NCBI GenBank assembly: GCA_035582835.1
Contig: JAYKAV010002788.1
Span: 2,722,316-2,786,315 of the forward strand
Source of the DNA: Phoebastria nigripes
Lineage: Eukaryota > Chordata > Aves > Procellariiformes > Diomedeidae
DNA: 64,000 nucleotides
Reading direction: 5' to 3'
In this document: one piece after another, positions 25,472-37,994 of the stretch
Layout of the letters: each line of letters begins with the position of its first letter
How positions within the stretch are numbered: the stretch's first letter is position 1
Notes under the pieces: generated by a model
Told to the model about the DNA's origin: nothing
Seen by the model: only the letters and a program-made list of their open reading frames with translations
Databases searched by the model: none
Translations under genes and position numbers: made by a program

Positions 25472-28278
25472 GTAAGAATTTGTGGATTAGGTATTTAACT
25501 CTAAATTCTGCTTAAGCATTATAGAATAATCTGGCTTTCTTGAAACCTCAGGTGTATATGTAAGCTGATAGGACAGACAATAACTTTGCCAATAAAACTG
25601 AGCAAGGTAGGGAAAAATATGCATACAGTATTACTTGTCATTAGCTGTATCTATTTTATCTGCAGTTCTTTTACTGTAGTCACACTTGAAAATGGAAATT
25701 TATTGTAGCAGTTTTTGTCATTTCTTTTGCTCCATAGATTAAAAGTAGTTAATACCTGAATACCAAGAATAGGCAATTGTAAGCATGGAAACGAAGAAAG
25801 TAAAAAATCTTGCTTGCTTAATAGATACTGAACTCCACTTTTAGTTTCAAAATGGGTACTTAAATACAAAAAGCCTTAACAGCAGTGTTCCCTGTTACAG
25901 AAATATTTTGGGTTTTTTTGCTGCATGATGGATCCAGTTCCTCACACAGAAATCTTAATGTCTGGGTATTTCAGTCTAATCTGGCAAATAAGATTGGAGT
26001 GTGTGTATGTAAATGGCAACTAGAGTGGTCTATCTTCTGGCATGTCTTGGTGAATGGAGCATGTGCCCTGTCTTTGTCCTTACAGAAGAAATAGAGCAGT
26101 CCTTTGCTGCCTGTATTTGTTTTTGTGTTGTTCTAGGCCAGAAGTGTCTGTCTGCTTGTTTGCTTTCTCTCTGTATTTTTTAATTCTTTCCTCATTCTAG
26201 GTAGAGTGTTACCAAAAGAGCTACTGCGGTCATGAATGAGACTTTGTCTAGGGGTAGAGGAAAGCATAAGGTTTCTTCTTAAAAGTTTGGAGTCTTGAAG
26301 AAACAATTGCCAATAGTATCCTACAACCTAGACCAAATGACTCAACAAGGCATTAGCTAGTCTTTGTGGTGCTATGTGGAATTTATTTTGCTGGACTACG
26401 TATAATTTTGAACATAATATTTTTTCAAAGTGAATGGGATCTCAGATGTACTTACGTTCTTGTCCTGAATATTCTTTAATGAGGAAACTATTAGGTTTAT
26501 ATTTCATATATAAGAAATGGTTTCCTTATACATCTTGCAAATGTAATAAATCCAGCTTCTTTTTATAGGTATGGGAGTTTGAATCAAACTTCCCTAGTAG
26601 ATTTGCTAGGCTTATCTTTCAGACATTCACTGCTGCTTCTTCCTTCCCATGAAAGTTCTCCTATTTTCCCTCAGATATCCCAGCAGAAATATGGCTCCTA
26701 TACTATGAGTCGAGCATGTCCAGGGTACCTCAGACTTACTGTGTAGATTGGCTGCGGCAAATTGATATTCTGGACGTACTGAACTTGCTGTGGAGCTTAT
26801 CTCTACAGTGACCATCTGTACAGTGTTTCAGAGCACTAGGAAGCCTGCTTGGAACTAGGCTCTCCTGACTAGGACCCTGCCTGTCTGCCCATTCTTTCTG
26901 GAATCAGTTTCTTCTGCATAGCCAAAAGTTTTTGGGTAGAGAAAGAAAACTTGCCTGGAGAAAATCAGATGTCTGGTACTGATGTTATTCTCTCTTTCTG
27001 CTTTTCCTATCATAACAAAATAGGAATAGAAAATATTAAAAGATTGGACATAAGTAATACCAAAGATTCATGCAGAAAAATCATGTTTTCATAGTTGAAA
27101 ATGAGGTGCAGTGTATGGCAGGCAACAGTTATGAATGTCTGACCTTTTGCCAGACAGGAGTACTAATAAGGATTGGCCTTCCTAATCTACTTAGGAATTA
27201 CTTCTACCTGCATTTCAGATATCTTCTTATGTGAACTCTTCTTTGCTGTGTCATTGACCAAGTTCGTTTCCTCAGTGACATTCCCTGTAGAGCAAGGCTC
27301 TAGTTTTCGATTCCAGAGGACATTTAGAAAAAGACAAGACTAACAAACCAGCAAACGACATGCATGTATTACTTCCTGGAGAATAAAGCAACCCAGATGG
27401 GACTCTGCGAATAGTAAAAGATGAGATGTCCAGGAAAAACAGATGTATGGTAATCACCTTACACACAGGAGTCTTATGATGGCTAATAAGATTTGTCTAA
27501 CAAATAAGTTTTAAAGTACATTTAAGAAAATAGGCATAGTTTCTCATGATTTCTGATTTAGAATTTGTTACTTTATGTGAGTTTAAAGGAACATACATTA
27601 CTTTAAGTTATGAGTATTTTTTTTTTTTTGTAGATCTTCATGAATGTAGGGGCAAGATGTTATGAAGAAAACTCTTAGAATGCTGGTGAAATCATGAATT
27701 ATTTTTTAAATATATTAAATTATTTTTCTTTTCAATTCTTAAATATTTTCTTTCCCTGATGCAGTGTTCTGTATAAGAACTTTGGGGAAAAAAAAAAAAA
27801 AAAAAGTGGACAAAGCCTAGTGTTTTCCCATTTGGCTGCCTCACAAAAGAACTACATAATCCTCTAAATCCTATTTTACTCTGTGGTCAATTGATTCCAC
27901 TTTCTACTCCTATAAATAGGCAATCTGTAAATTGTCTTTGAGACAGATATTTTGAAGCTTGCTCTTCTAGTGATTTGCAATGTATGAAGACAACATTAAT
28001 AATGATAATATTTTCATAAATTTATTTATAGAAAATTGAAACCGGTTTCTTTTGGGAAATTGACCAGATTCCATAGCCATTCTAAAAAAATTATTTTCCA
28101 TTTCTGCAATTGCTTTCTTCTCATGTGTTTACTTTTCTGGTTCTCCCTTTGTGCTGACTAATGGCTGATGTTTCCTCTTATCCAGGTAATATAATTTATG
28201 AATCCAGAGGCTCCTATTGGAAAATAAGGATGGATTTTGGTTATTCTTATCTGTCTGGAAAGGCTTTTTGAATATTTT

Positions 28279-28301
28279 TGTGTGTGTGTATATATATATA
28301 T
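28279..28301 (+). repeat. (TG)n(TA)n dinucleotide repeat
   Basis: Five TG units run into six TA units. A short compound microsatellite. Confidence 0.9.
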
Positions 28302-29522
28302 TTGATTTAGTTTATAATTCAATTTCAGTTTTACATTGGAACAAATGTCTATCTCACAGTGACACTACGAGACTACAGTATGGACTTGTACCTATATAGA
28401 AGTATGTGTATCATTTATAAACTGCGATAATCCTTGTTTTAAATTGTTGTCTCCAGTTTGTCAGATTAGACTAAAACACATGCCAGTCTACAATTTGTAC
28501 AAGGATATATAGTTTTGCTCCCAGCAATAATCTAGGTGAGAAAACAAATCTGTCCTGCTGGGCTTCCTTTCATTCTTCATCTGTTTGTTTTACTGTTTAG
28601 ATGTTGTTACTGTGTTCTCAAGTTCTTTCTTCCAGGATTCATGAATAAAAAAGTTAAAATGTTTGTCTCTGGCTTTAGTTTCAGCTTTTACTTGAGTGAA
28701 GTTTATGTTTGAAATTTGTCTTCATCAGATGTAATTTTTAGGTTAGGATTGAGATTCTTCTTTTTAATATCATTTTTTAATTGTGTCTTCTGTTGGCAAA
28801 CAGATTAGTTATCTAACGATGTTGGTCAACACTACTACTGGTATAGTTTAGTTTTGTTTTACCTCTCCCATAAAAGCTACACTGGTGAAAGTGTTTGCTC
28901 AAGCTCTAGGTTATAACTACACCAGGAGGTTTTTGCTACTGTGAGCATACTGGTAAAAGTAGACTTAAGTGGCTGCCTAGTTTTGCCTAGGCCTAAAATG
29001 AGGATAGTAGTAAACTGTCCTGCATTCTGTCTGTATGGGTTTTTTGTTTGTTTATGTTACTGGTGTCTACAATACCTAGATTTGCATATGACTTAGGATT
29101 TTGAGGCTTTGTGTTCTTTTCCATTGTATGCACTATTCTGTAAAATACTTACTAGAATTATTTTTATCCCTATGGTGGTGATTTAGTACAGGAAATAACA
29201 TCTGTTCCTGCTGTGTGTGTTTTCTTTTTCCTTTCTTTCAATATGAATGTAACATTGTGTATTTTCAAGCTAGATTTTACTATCTGAGGTCGTGCTAAAA
29301 TGAACTCCCTTTGAAACTGTGTTAGTGCAGATATAAAATAGAAAGCCAAATCACCTTATTGGTACATGATAGTTTTATGTTCTGTATCTCTGTATGTTGA
29401 TCAGACCTATCTAAAATATTTTTACTTTACATATACTTTTATTTTATGTCATTCAGAAGTAATAATATTTCCCTGTTTGCGAGTTTTCTGCAGTTTAGTC
29501 ACCTTTGTTAATGTTTCAACAA

Positions 29523-29576
29523 CTTTTTTTTGTTTGTTTGTTTGTTTGTTTTTTGTTTTTGTTTTTGTTTTTTTGT
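29523..29576 (+). repeat. TTTG / T-rich simple repeat
   Basis: Tandem TTTG units followed by TTTTTG units; low-complexity sequence inside an intron. Confidence 0.9.
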
Positions 29577-30142
29577 CTGTCAAATGTAAAGTTTGCAGTG
29601 TTAGATACTTTATTGGCTGTAAGTCATCCCACAGATTCTCATAGAATGTTTCTAAACTTTTTGGATGAACTGGCTACTATCTTCCCTCAAAACATCTTAC
29701 GGAACTTCATGAATTTTTCTCAGACTTGTAATTGAAAATATTGAGTTACTTGCTTTTTATAATACTGTTCTAGGAATAGTTGTGGACCTTTAGCATGACC
29801 TTTGAAGCAGAGCCATAATGAAACAGTCTGATGGTTCAGCAGCTACTGGTTCATGACCTCTTCCCCTAGCAAAGCTTTTTTTCCAGTTATTGCCAGGAAC
29901 TTACACAGATAACGGCTTTAAATTCTCTGTTGCAACACGTACACATGGTATGTGTTACACTAGGATGAATTTTAAAGCCATTGAGTTGTTCTTGATATTT
30001 TATTTTCATGTATAAATTAGTAGATTCTCATTTTACACAAGTGTTCATTTAAGATTATTGTTTTTACTTATGCCTTAGTATCATAAGTGGACATGTTCAC
30101 TTAAAAATAAAAAACCCCAAACCTTTCTCATTTGACTTGCAG

Positions 30143-30215
30143 GTATCTCCATTTTACTGATACCAGAAAAAAAGTGACTCAAGTTGGCAGCCTTTGGGAA
30201 TCCTTCCAGCCAAAG
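30143..30215 (+). CDS. Coding exon of unidentified gene
   Basis: This 73-nt exon has a strong acceptor (cctttctcatttgacttgcag) and a strong donor (ccaaag then gtaagca). Its first G completes CAG with the microexon. The remaining 24 codons read YLHFTDTRKKVTQVG followed by SLWESFQPK, ending on a codon boundary. The other two frames are not usable: one has a TGA in the sixth codon and neither fits the neighbours. The mix of charged and aromatic residues is typical of a folded protein rather than a chance ORF. Family not recognised. Confidence 0.75.
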
Positions 30216-31917
30216 GTAAGCATAATTTCTAACCAGTGACAAATATATTTTTAGTATTACCCTACCTTTTAAATAAAATGGCAGCTGTGCTACTGTCTTT
30301 CTTGATGTTTGACATCTCTCAAACTGAATTTCTTTGGGATATCTAAAGCATCTTAACAAACCCATAAGAGAATCATTTACATGGCTCAGCATACAAGTGA
30401 AGTTCAGTCTTTTTTGAAATCTGTAACTTGGCAGATTGCCTCTCATTAATATTGAAGCGTATGGTACAATCACTTTAAGGCAACGCTTATTATACAGCTG
30501 TTATTATACAGAAGGATGATTGCTTATCATCCTTAGTGCATCAGATAAGGCAAAAATAAAATCATAATTTTGGTGATTTGGAAATTCTTAGCTTGGTCTT
30601 CCTCTGGAAAAGAGCTAATATGACCAGAAATAGGCACTAGCATAATACGCTGAAAATGTGTCCTTTGTAAGGGCTAAATAGGCTGCTTGTAGAAAATCCT
30701 GAGCTTACAGTTGCCAAAAATCATGACATCTTGATATTTTCTGCAACAGGAGTTAAGAGGTGTAGTCATCCTCCTATAGCTCCTAGTTCTGCAAACACCT
30801 TGATCTAGTCCAACTGGATCGCTTTATAGTTCTAGCGTATGGCTCAGGTTTAGAAATACTTCATGTTGACTGAACACAATCTGTCATCTAATGAAGACAT
30901 GCTACCAGCAGCACAGTGAAGAAATGGGTAATTTGTTAGGGGATGAACACCTTCCTGTCCATGTGTGCATGCATGTTTACTTCTGAATAAAACCTGCTTT
31001 TGGGGATTTATAGATAAATTGTTTACTTTCAACAACATGCAAGCATTTGGGAAGTATTTCAATACGAACTTGAAAAACTTGATCAAATTCATTCATTCTA
31101 TTTTCACTCCATGGGTTCACCAAGAATACTATAATCTAGAGAGAAATTTACCACATAAATAATTCTTCAGTTAATACATCTAGTAATCTGGTCACTGTCA
31201 GACATTGTAAATATGTACTGTAACTACTTTTGTTTGAAGAATGGAGTATCATATTGATAATGATAAACAGTGGAAAATAAATTGTATATAATTGTGTGAG
31301 ACTTGAGTAAGAGTTTCAGAATTATGCTTAGTTGCTTGTGGTCCAGCTGAAAAACTTTCAGTCTTTTACAAACTATTTGAAAAAAAACCTAACTTAAAAG
31401 AAAAGCAATGATATATATGCAAAATTATAGATTTCTCGTATTACAAGGTGAGAGACATAGTAGTGAGAAGGAGAAGTAGTGGTGGGAGATTTCTTTTGTA
31501 GAGAAGAAACAGAATAGTACGGGGCCACAATATGTCTTGTGGCTCATTCAACATTCCTGGGGCAGTCTAATGTCAAACATGTATCAGAGGTGTGTACCAA
31601 AAATTAAAGGTAACAGGTAATAAATATTTGTAGATTTAAGGCTACACTTTAATATTACTCAGGATTTCACAATTTTACAGCTGCTGTAGGAGAAATTAGG
31701 AAAGTAAAATGCTGAAAACTTTTGTTTAAGAGAAGCTCTCAAAATTTTCCCACTTTCATGTTAGTACTGAAGTTACCCTTCAGTGGGTATCATAGGAAGA
31801 AGTGCTGTACTCATGTTCCTTCTTTCTATGTAATGGGCAGATTTGGAGTGTGGGGGGGAGGGAAGTTGAGTCCCTTCTACCTCCCTTCTTTCTAGATCAA
31901 TAATATTATGAGGATAT

Positions 31918-32382
31918 TGTTGTCCCTCAAACAGGGTCCGTCACCTGGTGTGCAGTAAGCCAATCTCACACACAGAGCCGAGATATTTGTTTATTTCATG
32001 TCTGCGCAGAGATGGGTGCTAGGTGGTAACTCCACAAAGCTAGCACACCTCAGTTAACACACAGTAAGCATTTTATACATTCCAAGCAACAGTTATCAGT
32101 ACTTTTTTACATCCATAATTAGTAATCCTTGCTTCTATTGTTTCTTGTAATGCCTTGTCTCCACTTAAAGTCACAGTGTTCTCTTTTTACTGCGCATATT
32201 CAGTGGAGAAGGGGCTTTGTTGGGCAGGGGGCTTCCCTGCCGGGGGGTGGTTTTTTTACTATGCTAATTAGAATAGGTCAGAATAAGTCAGACTACTCTA
32301 GAGGAATTTGCTGGGCTTTCCTAAACAATGGGGTTAATTGGTAGCTCTTATTAATTGGTAGCTCTTACCTAGTTTCAAGGAT
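31918..32382 (-). mobile_element. Endogenous retrovirus LTR, partial (runs into assembly gap)
   Basis: Read on the minus strand this has LTR architecture: a TATA-like TATAAAA (complement of 32071-32077), then about 80 bp further an AATAAA polyadenylation signal (complement of 31990-31995), then an R/U5-like stretch ending ...gagggaca or ...gagggacaaca at 31921 or 31918, giving the terminal CA. The upstream U3 side is cut by the gap at 32383, so full length, target duplication and any attached internal region cannot be seen. The class is uncertain (ERVK or ERV1-like). Confidence 0.6.
32334..32367 (+). repeat. Perfect 17-bp tandem duplication beside the gap
   Basis: The unit ttaattggtagctctta occurs twice without mismatch (32334-32350, 32351-32367), ending 15 bp before the N run. 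It may be a real duplication or a misjoined read end. Confidence 0.9.
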
Positions 32383-33217
32383 NNNNNNNNNNNNNNNNNN
32401 NNNNNNNNNNNNNNNNNNNNNNNNNNNNNNNNNNNNNNNNNNNNNNNNNNNNNNNNNNNNNNNNNNNNNNNNNNNNNNNNNNNNNNNNNNNNNNNNNNNN
32501 NNNNNNNNNNNNNNNNNNNNNNNNNNNNNNNNNNNNNNNNNNNNNNNNNNNNNNNNNNNNNNNNNNNNNNNNNNNNNNNNNNNNNNNNNNNNNNNNNNNN
32601 NNNNNNNNNNNNNNNNNNNNNNNNNNNNNNNNNNNNNNNNNNNNNNNNNNNNNNNNNNNNNNNNNNNNNNNNNNNNNNNNNNNNNNNNNNNNNNNNNNNN
32701 NNNNNNNNNNNNNNNNNNNNNNNNNNNNNNNNNNNNNNNNNNNNNNNNNNNNNNNNNNNNNNNNNNNNNNNNNNNNNNNNNNNNNNNNNNNNNNNNNNNN
32801 NNNNNNNNNNNNNNNNNNNNNNNNNNNNNNNNNNNNNNNNNNNNNNNNNNNNNNNNNNNNNNNNNNNNNNNNNNNNNNNNNNNNNNNNNNNNNNNNNNNN
32901 NNNNNNNNNNNNNNNNNNNNNNNNNNNNNNNNNNNNNNNNNNNNNNNNNNNNNNNNNNNNNNNNNNNNNNNNNNNNNNNNNNNNNNNNNNNNNNNNNNNN
33001 NNNNNNNNNNNNNNNNNNNNNNNNNNNNNNNNNNNNNNNNNNNNNNNNNNNNNNNNNNNNNNNNNNNNNNNNNNNNNNNNNNNNNNNNNNNNNNNNNNNN
33101 NNNNNNNNNNNNNNNNNNNNNNNNNNNNNNNNNNNNNNNNNNNNNNNNNNNNNNNNNNNNNNNNNNNNNNNNNNNNNNNNNNNNNNNNNNNNNNNNNNNN
33201 NNNNNNNNNNNNNNNNN
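32383..33217. other. Assembly gap, 835 N
   Basis: An uninterrupted run of N. The odd size suggests an estimated rather than fixed-length gap. The left side is inside an LTR and the right side starts with 16 T, so repetitive content probably caused it. Confidence 0.99.
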
Positions 33218-33233
33218 TTTTTTTTTTTTTTTT
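33218..33233 (+). repeat. Poly-T tract, 16 nt, at gap edge
   Basis: Sixteen T residues directly after the N run. The true length may be greater, since the gap truncates it. Confidence 0.9.
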
Positions 33234-35509
33234 AAATGGAACTCTCCCGAAATCTTTTCTTGTTTGTAAGTTCAACACTAAGCTATGTTTGCCTATAAGG
33301 CAAACTAGGCAAACTAAGCTTGTAAAAGCTTGTGTTCAAGCATCTAATGTCCATGCCGGTGGCCAGCTTTTCTGACTAGGCTGGACTAGGCTGCATCTGG
33401 TGTAAGGCAGTAGTTTTCTTTCTGACTGAGCCAGGTATAGTCATGCAGTTCCCATGACAGACATCTACAGCATAGATGACATATCTGACTGGGGAGGCCA
33501 GCCAAACATGGGAGACAGAGCAGAGAGAGGGCAGAATTTCTAACAACAGCTGCTTGTGAAGTACCCATGCCTGTTGAAGATACAGGACAGGGCTGTCCTT
33601 CCAGAATATTCCAGGTGTTCCAAGTGCAGGCTTGAAGATAATTTCTGCTTTATACTTTATAATACTCTACATGCAATTGCAGTTTGTACTTTTTTTTCCA
33701 GTGTTGTAGTTTTCTGTCTGTATCATATTGATGACACCAGTAAAACTTTTAACTTTCATTTCCAACTACATATTGTTTCCAGGAGAAAAAAAAAAATTCT
33801 GAAAGAAGAAATGATTTTTTTTTTTTTAATTTTATTTTAAATTTATTATGCAGTTAGAGATTTGTATGAAGTAAGATATAACTGCTTTTGGATTCTCTAC
33901 AGGTTTGTCAATCTATTCAAAGAATCGTAGATTGAGGAGAGTCTCAATAATTGACCTTCCTTGCCAGTGGTTTGGCATGGTTGGCTTGTGCTTTGATGCA
34001 AGAAACAAAATTGAACTTTCTGTCCAGCCACCTGAGCCCCTCTGCCCTCTGTGCGCTAAGCAGTTAAACTAGGTGGATGCTCAATAGCTACATGTTATCA
34101 TTTATCAGGTTTTAAGTGGCTTCCTTTGCTCACATCAACTTATAGTTTCTGTCCCCTTCTCATCTTTTTCAATAAATGGTCTGTTCTGTAATATGAAATA
34201 AGATCACCAGACTCCTGTGTTACTGATCCTGATGAAGCTCTGCTATATTAATGGCAGCGTAGAACATACCTCTGAAAATCTTACCTACTACTTCTCATAT
34301 AAACAGTGTGTTTTGCTTCAGAAATAGTCAGACTGAGAGGACAATATTGTAACATATTTTGTATTATGTGTTGTCAAGAATATCTACATTTGAATAATGC
34401 TAATTATGTACTAAACGAGAAATTAACACTGGTAAATCTAGTCTAGTATTGTATGATAACCACTTCTAGTATTGCATTTGCTTTATCTTTTGGCTGTATA
34501 GTTAGCCAAGGCATAGTAGCTGTTTAAAGAAATCTGGAAGAAGCTGAAAAATGTTATTTGTAATGCTCTTTTGCTCTCTTTCTATGGTTCAAAGTAATAG
34601 TAGTTGTAATATAATAATGCTGCAAAAAGAATGAGGATTACAGATGTCTAATCTTGCATGTGCTGATTTATTAATGAGGTGCATTGTTTTTCTTTCATAA
34701 TTTGCAAGGTATGTAACACAAGGAATATTGCTGTTTACAGCTGGGAGAAGAAACTTGTGGTTTGCTCATCCATGAACCAAATACACATTGATTTTTATTT
34801 TTGTTTGTTTGGGTTTTTTTGTTCCATATATTCTGCTAAAATGCTTATGTCAAAATAATTCTCTGGGTATAGCTTACAATTATGGTAGCACTGGTACTGA
34901 TTAGCAGTTTTGGTAATCCTGATTTTGAAATATGTAAACCTAGAGTATTTTGTAGACCATAAGAACTTATTCACTCTTTTTCTATCATAAGTACAGGCGT
35001 AAGAAGATAGAAAGGAAATTATTCTTATTGTAGAAAACTGATAGTGGTTTTGTATCTGAAGAAAGTTAAGTAGTTAACCATTTATTAAAGAATGGTAACA
35101 CTAAAAAGTAAAAAATATTTGAAGTTTGTTTCTGTTTAAGAGGTATTTTAAAAATGATCACACAAAACTAAATGTTTGAGAAATTTTTAAAATTTCAACT
35201 ATTTAAAAAGGAATCTAAATTACTTACATTAAGTTGTTTAGCTCTTGCAACTGCACAGGCCTGCATTATGTCTGTAGATGTACTGTTAAGGCAGAGAACA
35301 GATAATAAAATTAGAGGCTGTACAATCCACATTGAATATATGTGTCCAAGTTAAGTGATAAACTTATCCGTATTTGCCTAAGTCATCATCTGCTTCCTGG
35401 GTGATCTTTTGATTGGGAGCATGTGTCCAAATATATGAAGTGAATATAGAATCAGTAAACCTAAATGCAGCATTTGGTCTTAGTTTTGCATCCAGTGGCA
35501 TATTTCCTT

Positions 35510-35535
35510 TTAATAATAATAATAAATAAATAAAT
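35510..35535 (+). repeat. (AAT)n / (AAAT)n simple repeat
   Basis: Four AAT units followed by AAAT units; short microsatellite. Confidence 0.85.
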
Positions 35536-35976
35536 TTAAAATAAGTCCACCCCTCTTCACCTTTAGCTACTCATAAACTGAACCACTATTCCTTTCATAT
35601 TTCTGGTAGTTATTCTGGACACGAGTACATGGGACAACTTATCTGATCTTGAAGTTTGGGATTTTGGTAGTATATCTGTGACCTGGGAAAGAACATGCTT
35701 CTAAAGGCTTATGTATTTATGTGAGTTAATGAAAACCTAAACTATTGACAATTTGTATATGGTGTTGATAGTTATGATATGGGGGTAGATAGAACAATGT
35801 AGTTCGTGCATCAACATACCATATTCTCAGAAACTAATGCAAAGAAAGAATGTATAGCAGTAAATCTCATCCAATAATATATGTAGAGTATAGTGTGATA
35901 TAACTTTTTCATGGAAAACATGGCATGCATTTGGTGCAAAGAAAATTGTTTTCAGAAGCTGAACTGTGTTAGACAA

Positions 35977-36468
35977 ATCACAGAATTGCTGAGGTGGGCA
36001 GGCATCTCCTGAGATCATGTAGTCCAACCCCCCTGCTTAAGGATGGTCAGCTAGAGCAGGTTGCTCAGGGCCANGTCCAGTCAGGTTTTAAATATCTTCA
36101 AGGGTAGAGACTCCACAACCTCTCTGGGCAACCTGTTTTGTTGTCTGACTCTCACAGTAAAAAAGTGTTTTCTTATGTTTAGGTGGAGTTTCATGTGTTT
36201 CAGTTTGTGTCTATTGCCTCTTGTCCTGTCAGTGAACACCGAGAGGAGTCTGGCTCCCTTTTCATTGCCCCCGATCAGGCACTGGTAAGATTCCCCCTGA
36301 GCCTTCTCTTCTCCAGGCTGAACAGTCCCAGCTCTCTCAGCCTTTCCTCATGTGAAAGATGCTCCAATCCCTTGATTGTTTTAGTGGCACTTTGCTGGAT
36401 TTGCTCCAGTAATTCCATGTCTGTCTTGTACTGGGGAACCCGGAAGACAGTACTCCAGNTGTGATGAG
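35977..36468 (-). mobile_element. CR1 LINE fragment (5'-truncated)
   Basis: This is the reverse complement of CR1 with the landmarks in order from the 3' end: cacagaattgctgaggtgggcagg, tagtccaacccccctgcttaa, gagactccacaacctctctgggcaacctgtt, tttcttatgtttaggtggagtttc, gcctcttgtcctgtcag, and ccttctcttctccaggctgaacagtcccagctctctcagcctttcctca. Homology breaks at the 'gtactccag' point, a common truncation site. It contains two N calls. Confidence 0.92.
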
Positions 36469-37994
36469 GGAATGGTAATGGAATTTTATCTCTAATCAGT
36501 AAGTGAAAAATAACTAGCTAGAAATGCAGATAGGCACATATCATTTTTGTCAATAGCAATGTAATATATTCAGTAATTCTATATGGTGTCTGATGTCTCA
36601 AATATCCNTTTTCAATCTCCAAATTGTTATCCTTTATTTCCTCTGTGAGAAGAATTAAAAAATACTTAGTCGGGTATAAATAAAATATCAAGCTGCTTTA
36701 TTTTTCAAGGCATGGTGTGCTATATACTTCAGTTTTGGAGCAGTACATAGTCATAATAGTTCTTTCACCTGTCACCTGGGTGGAAAGGTGCAAAAAGTGT
36801 TAAAAAGTTATTAGATCACACACTACAAAATACCATTAATGCTATGGGTTGGTTGGTTGTTTTTGTAAAATCATATCAATCTGCAGAGTCAGTCTTCCCA
36901 GTCTGGTTCCCTTCTGACTGTCATAAATCTGGCAGGACTTATCAGTTCAGGCAGAGGGCTATTTTGGTTCCTAAAGGCAGCGAGTCAAAAAAATACCTGT
37001 GCTATGTTAGGTTACTCTGCACTGTGCTTCACAAAGTCTGTGGTTCTGGGAAGATTTATTAGGTTGGCTGGATCTGTCTGTTCGGCTTACTGAAGCTTGG
37101 AAAGTAGTAGGACTCTCTCACCTATTCAAATGCTATATCACTCTAAATAATAGATAACAGTAAGAAGCAGGAGTTGACCACTTGTGAAGCATGCATTATT
37201 AGTGAGGTTCACCAAAAATAGAAGTCAAGGTGGATTAACATGCAAGTTAATAAAACGGAAGAGCTTACTAATTTCTGTTTTGTGCTAGCTGTTTTGGAGA
37301 GGGCATGGGGGGAAAAAAGAGGGAGTGTTGGCATGTTGGGTATAAGGAAAGGAGAGCTAGGATCAAGAGCTGGAGAGTGATGAGTCTTAGAAGGGAAAGA
37401 GACGGCTATTTTCAAAAAAATTGGGAGAACCTAGTGTAAAACCATCTTTCCCGAGCCCTCAGCAAATGCAGTATGTATTTTCTCTTTGAGGAAGAGGCTG
37501 ATGCACCACTAGTGCATACTAAAAAGATGTAAGAAGAAACAACAAACGCCCTAATAACCAAATAAAAAGAATTGAAAGAAAGTTGTCGAGAGGGAGGGGG
37601 GAAAGGATGCACAACATCTTGATCTCTTAATTCATACAATCTATTTCAGTAAAACAAATTGTGTATTGTTCTTTTATACAAAGTGAAGGATTACAATAAA
37701 TTATCTTAATTGAAGTCCTTTGTTTCTGGCTCATGCAGAAGATGATCTCTAATGAAATATTTGAAATAATTAAGAATTAATGCAAATACTTTTGAAGATA
37801 AACTGAAGAATGGGTCAAAAACATATCCTATGAGCTTGTTTTTGGTTGGTACCAGAACTGTGCAGGATGAGTGGGAAGGTTGGAAAAAAGAGCTATGCAT
37901 TTGTGAAGGAGAGACTTCTCAGAGAAAATTGGAGAAACAGAACAGGTAACAGAATGGGAAAGATGAGAAATGAAAATAATACACGAATTTGAAA

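Larger units (their letters stand above)
25472..30142 (+). other. Intron (about 4.7 kb)
   Basis: It begins gtaaga and ends ctttctcatttgacttgcag. It contains an 18-nt A run at 27788-27805, a TG/TA dinucleotide repeat at 28279-28301 and a TTTG tract at 29523-29576. No transposon body was recognised; the rest is AT-rich unique-looking sequence. Confidence 0.6.

Noticed and set aside
26201..26239. Good acceptor followed by VECYQKSYCGHE then stop
   Set aside because: Too short, and in the gene's phase it begins with a stop; no independent support.
30081..30473. 130-codon ORF on the minus strand, the longest outside repeats
   Set aside because: It lies antisense across the well-supported exon at 30143-30215 and has no recognisable content; treated as a shadow.
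32334..33278. 314-codon minus-strand ORF
   Set aside because: Almost all of it is the N gap; it is an artefact.
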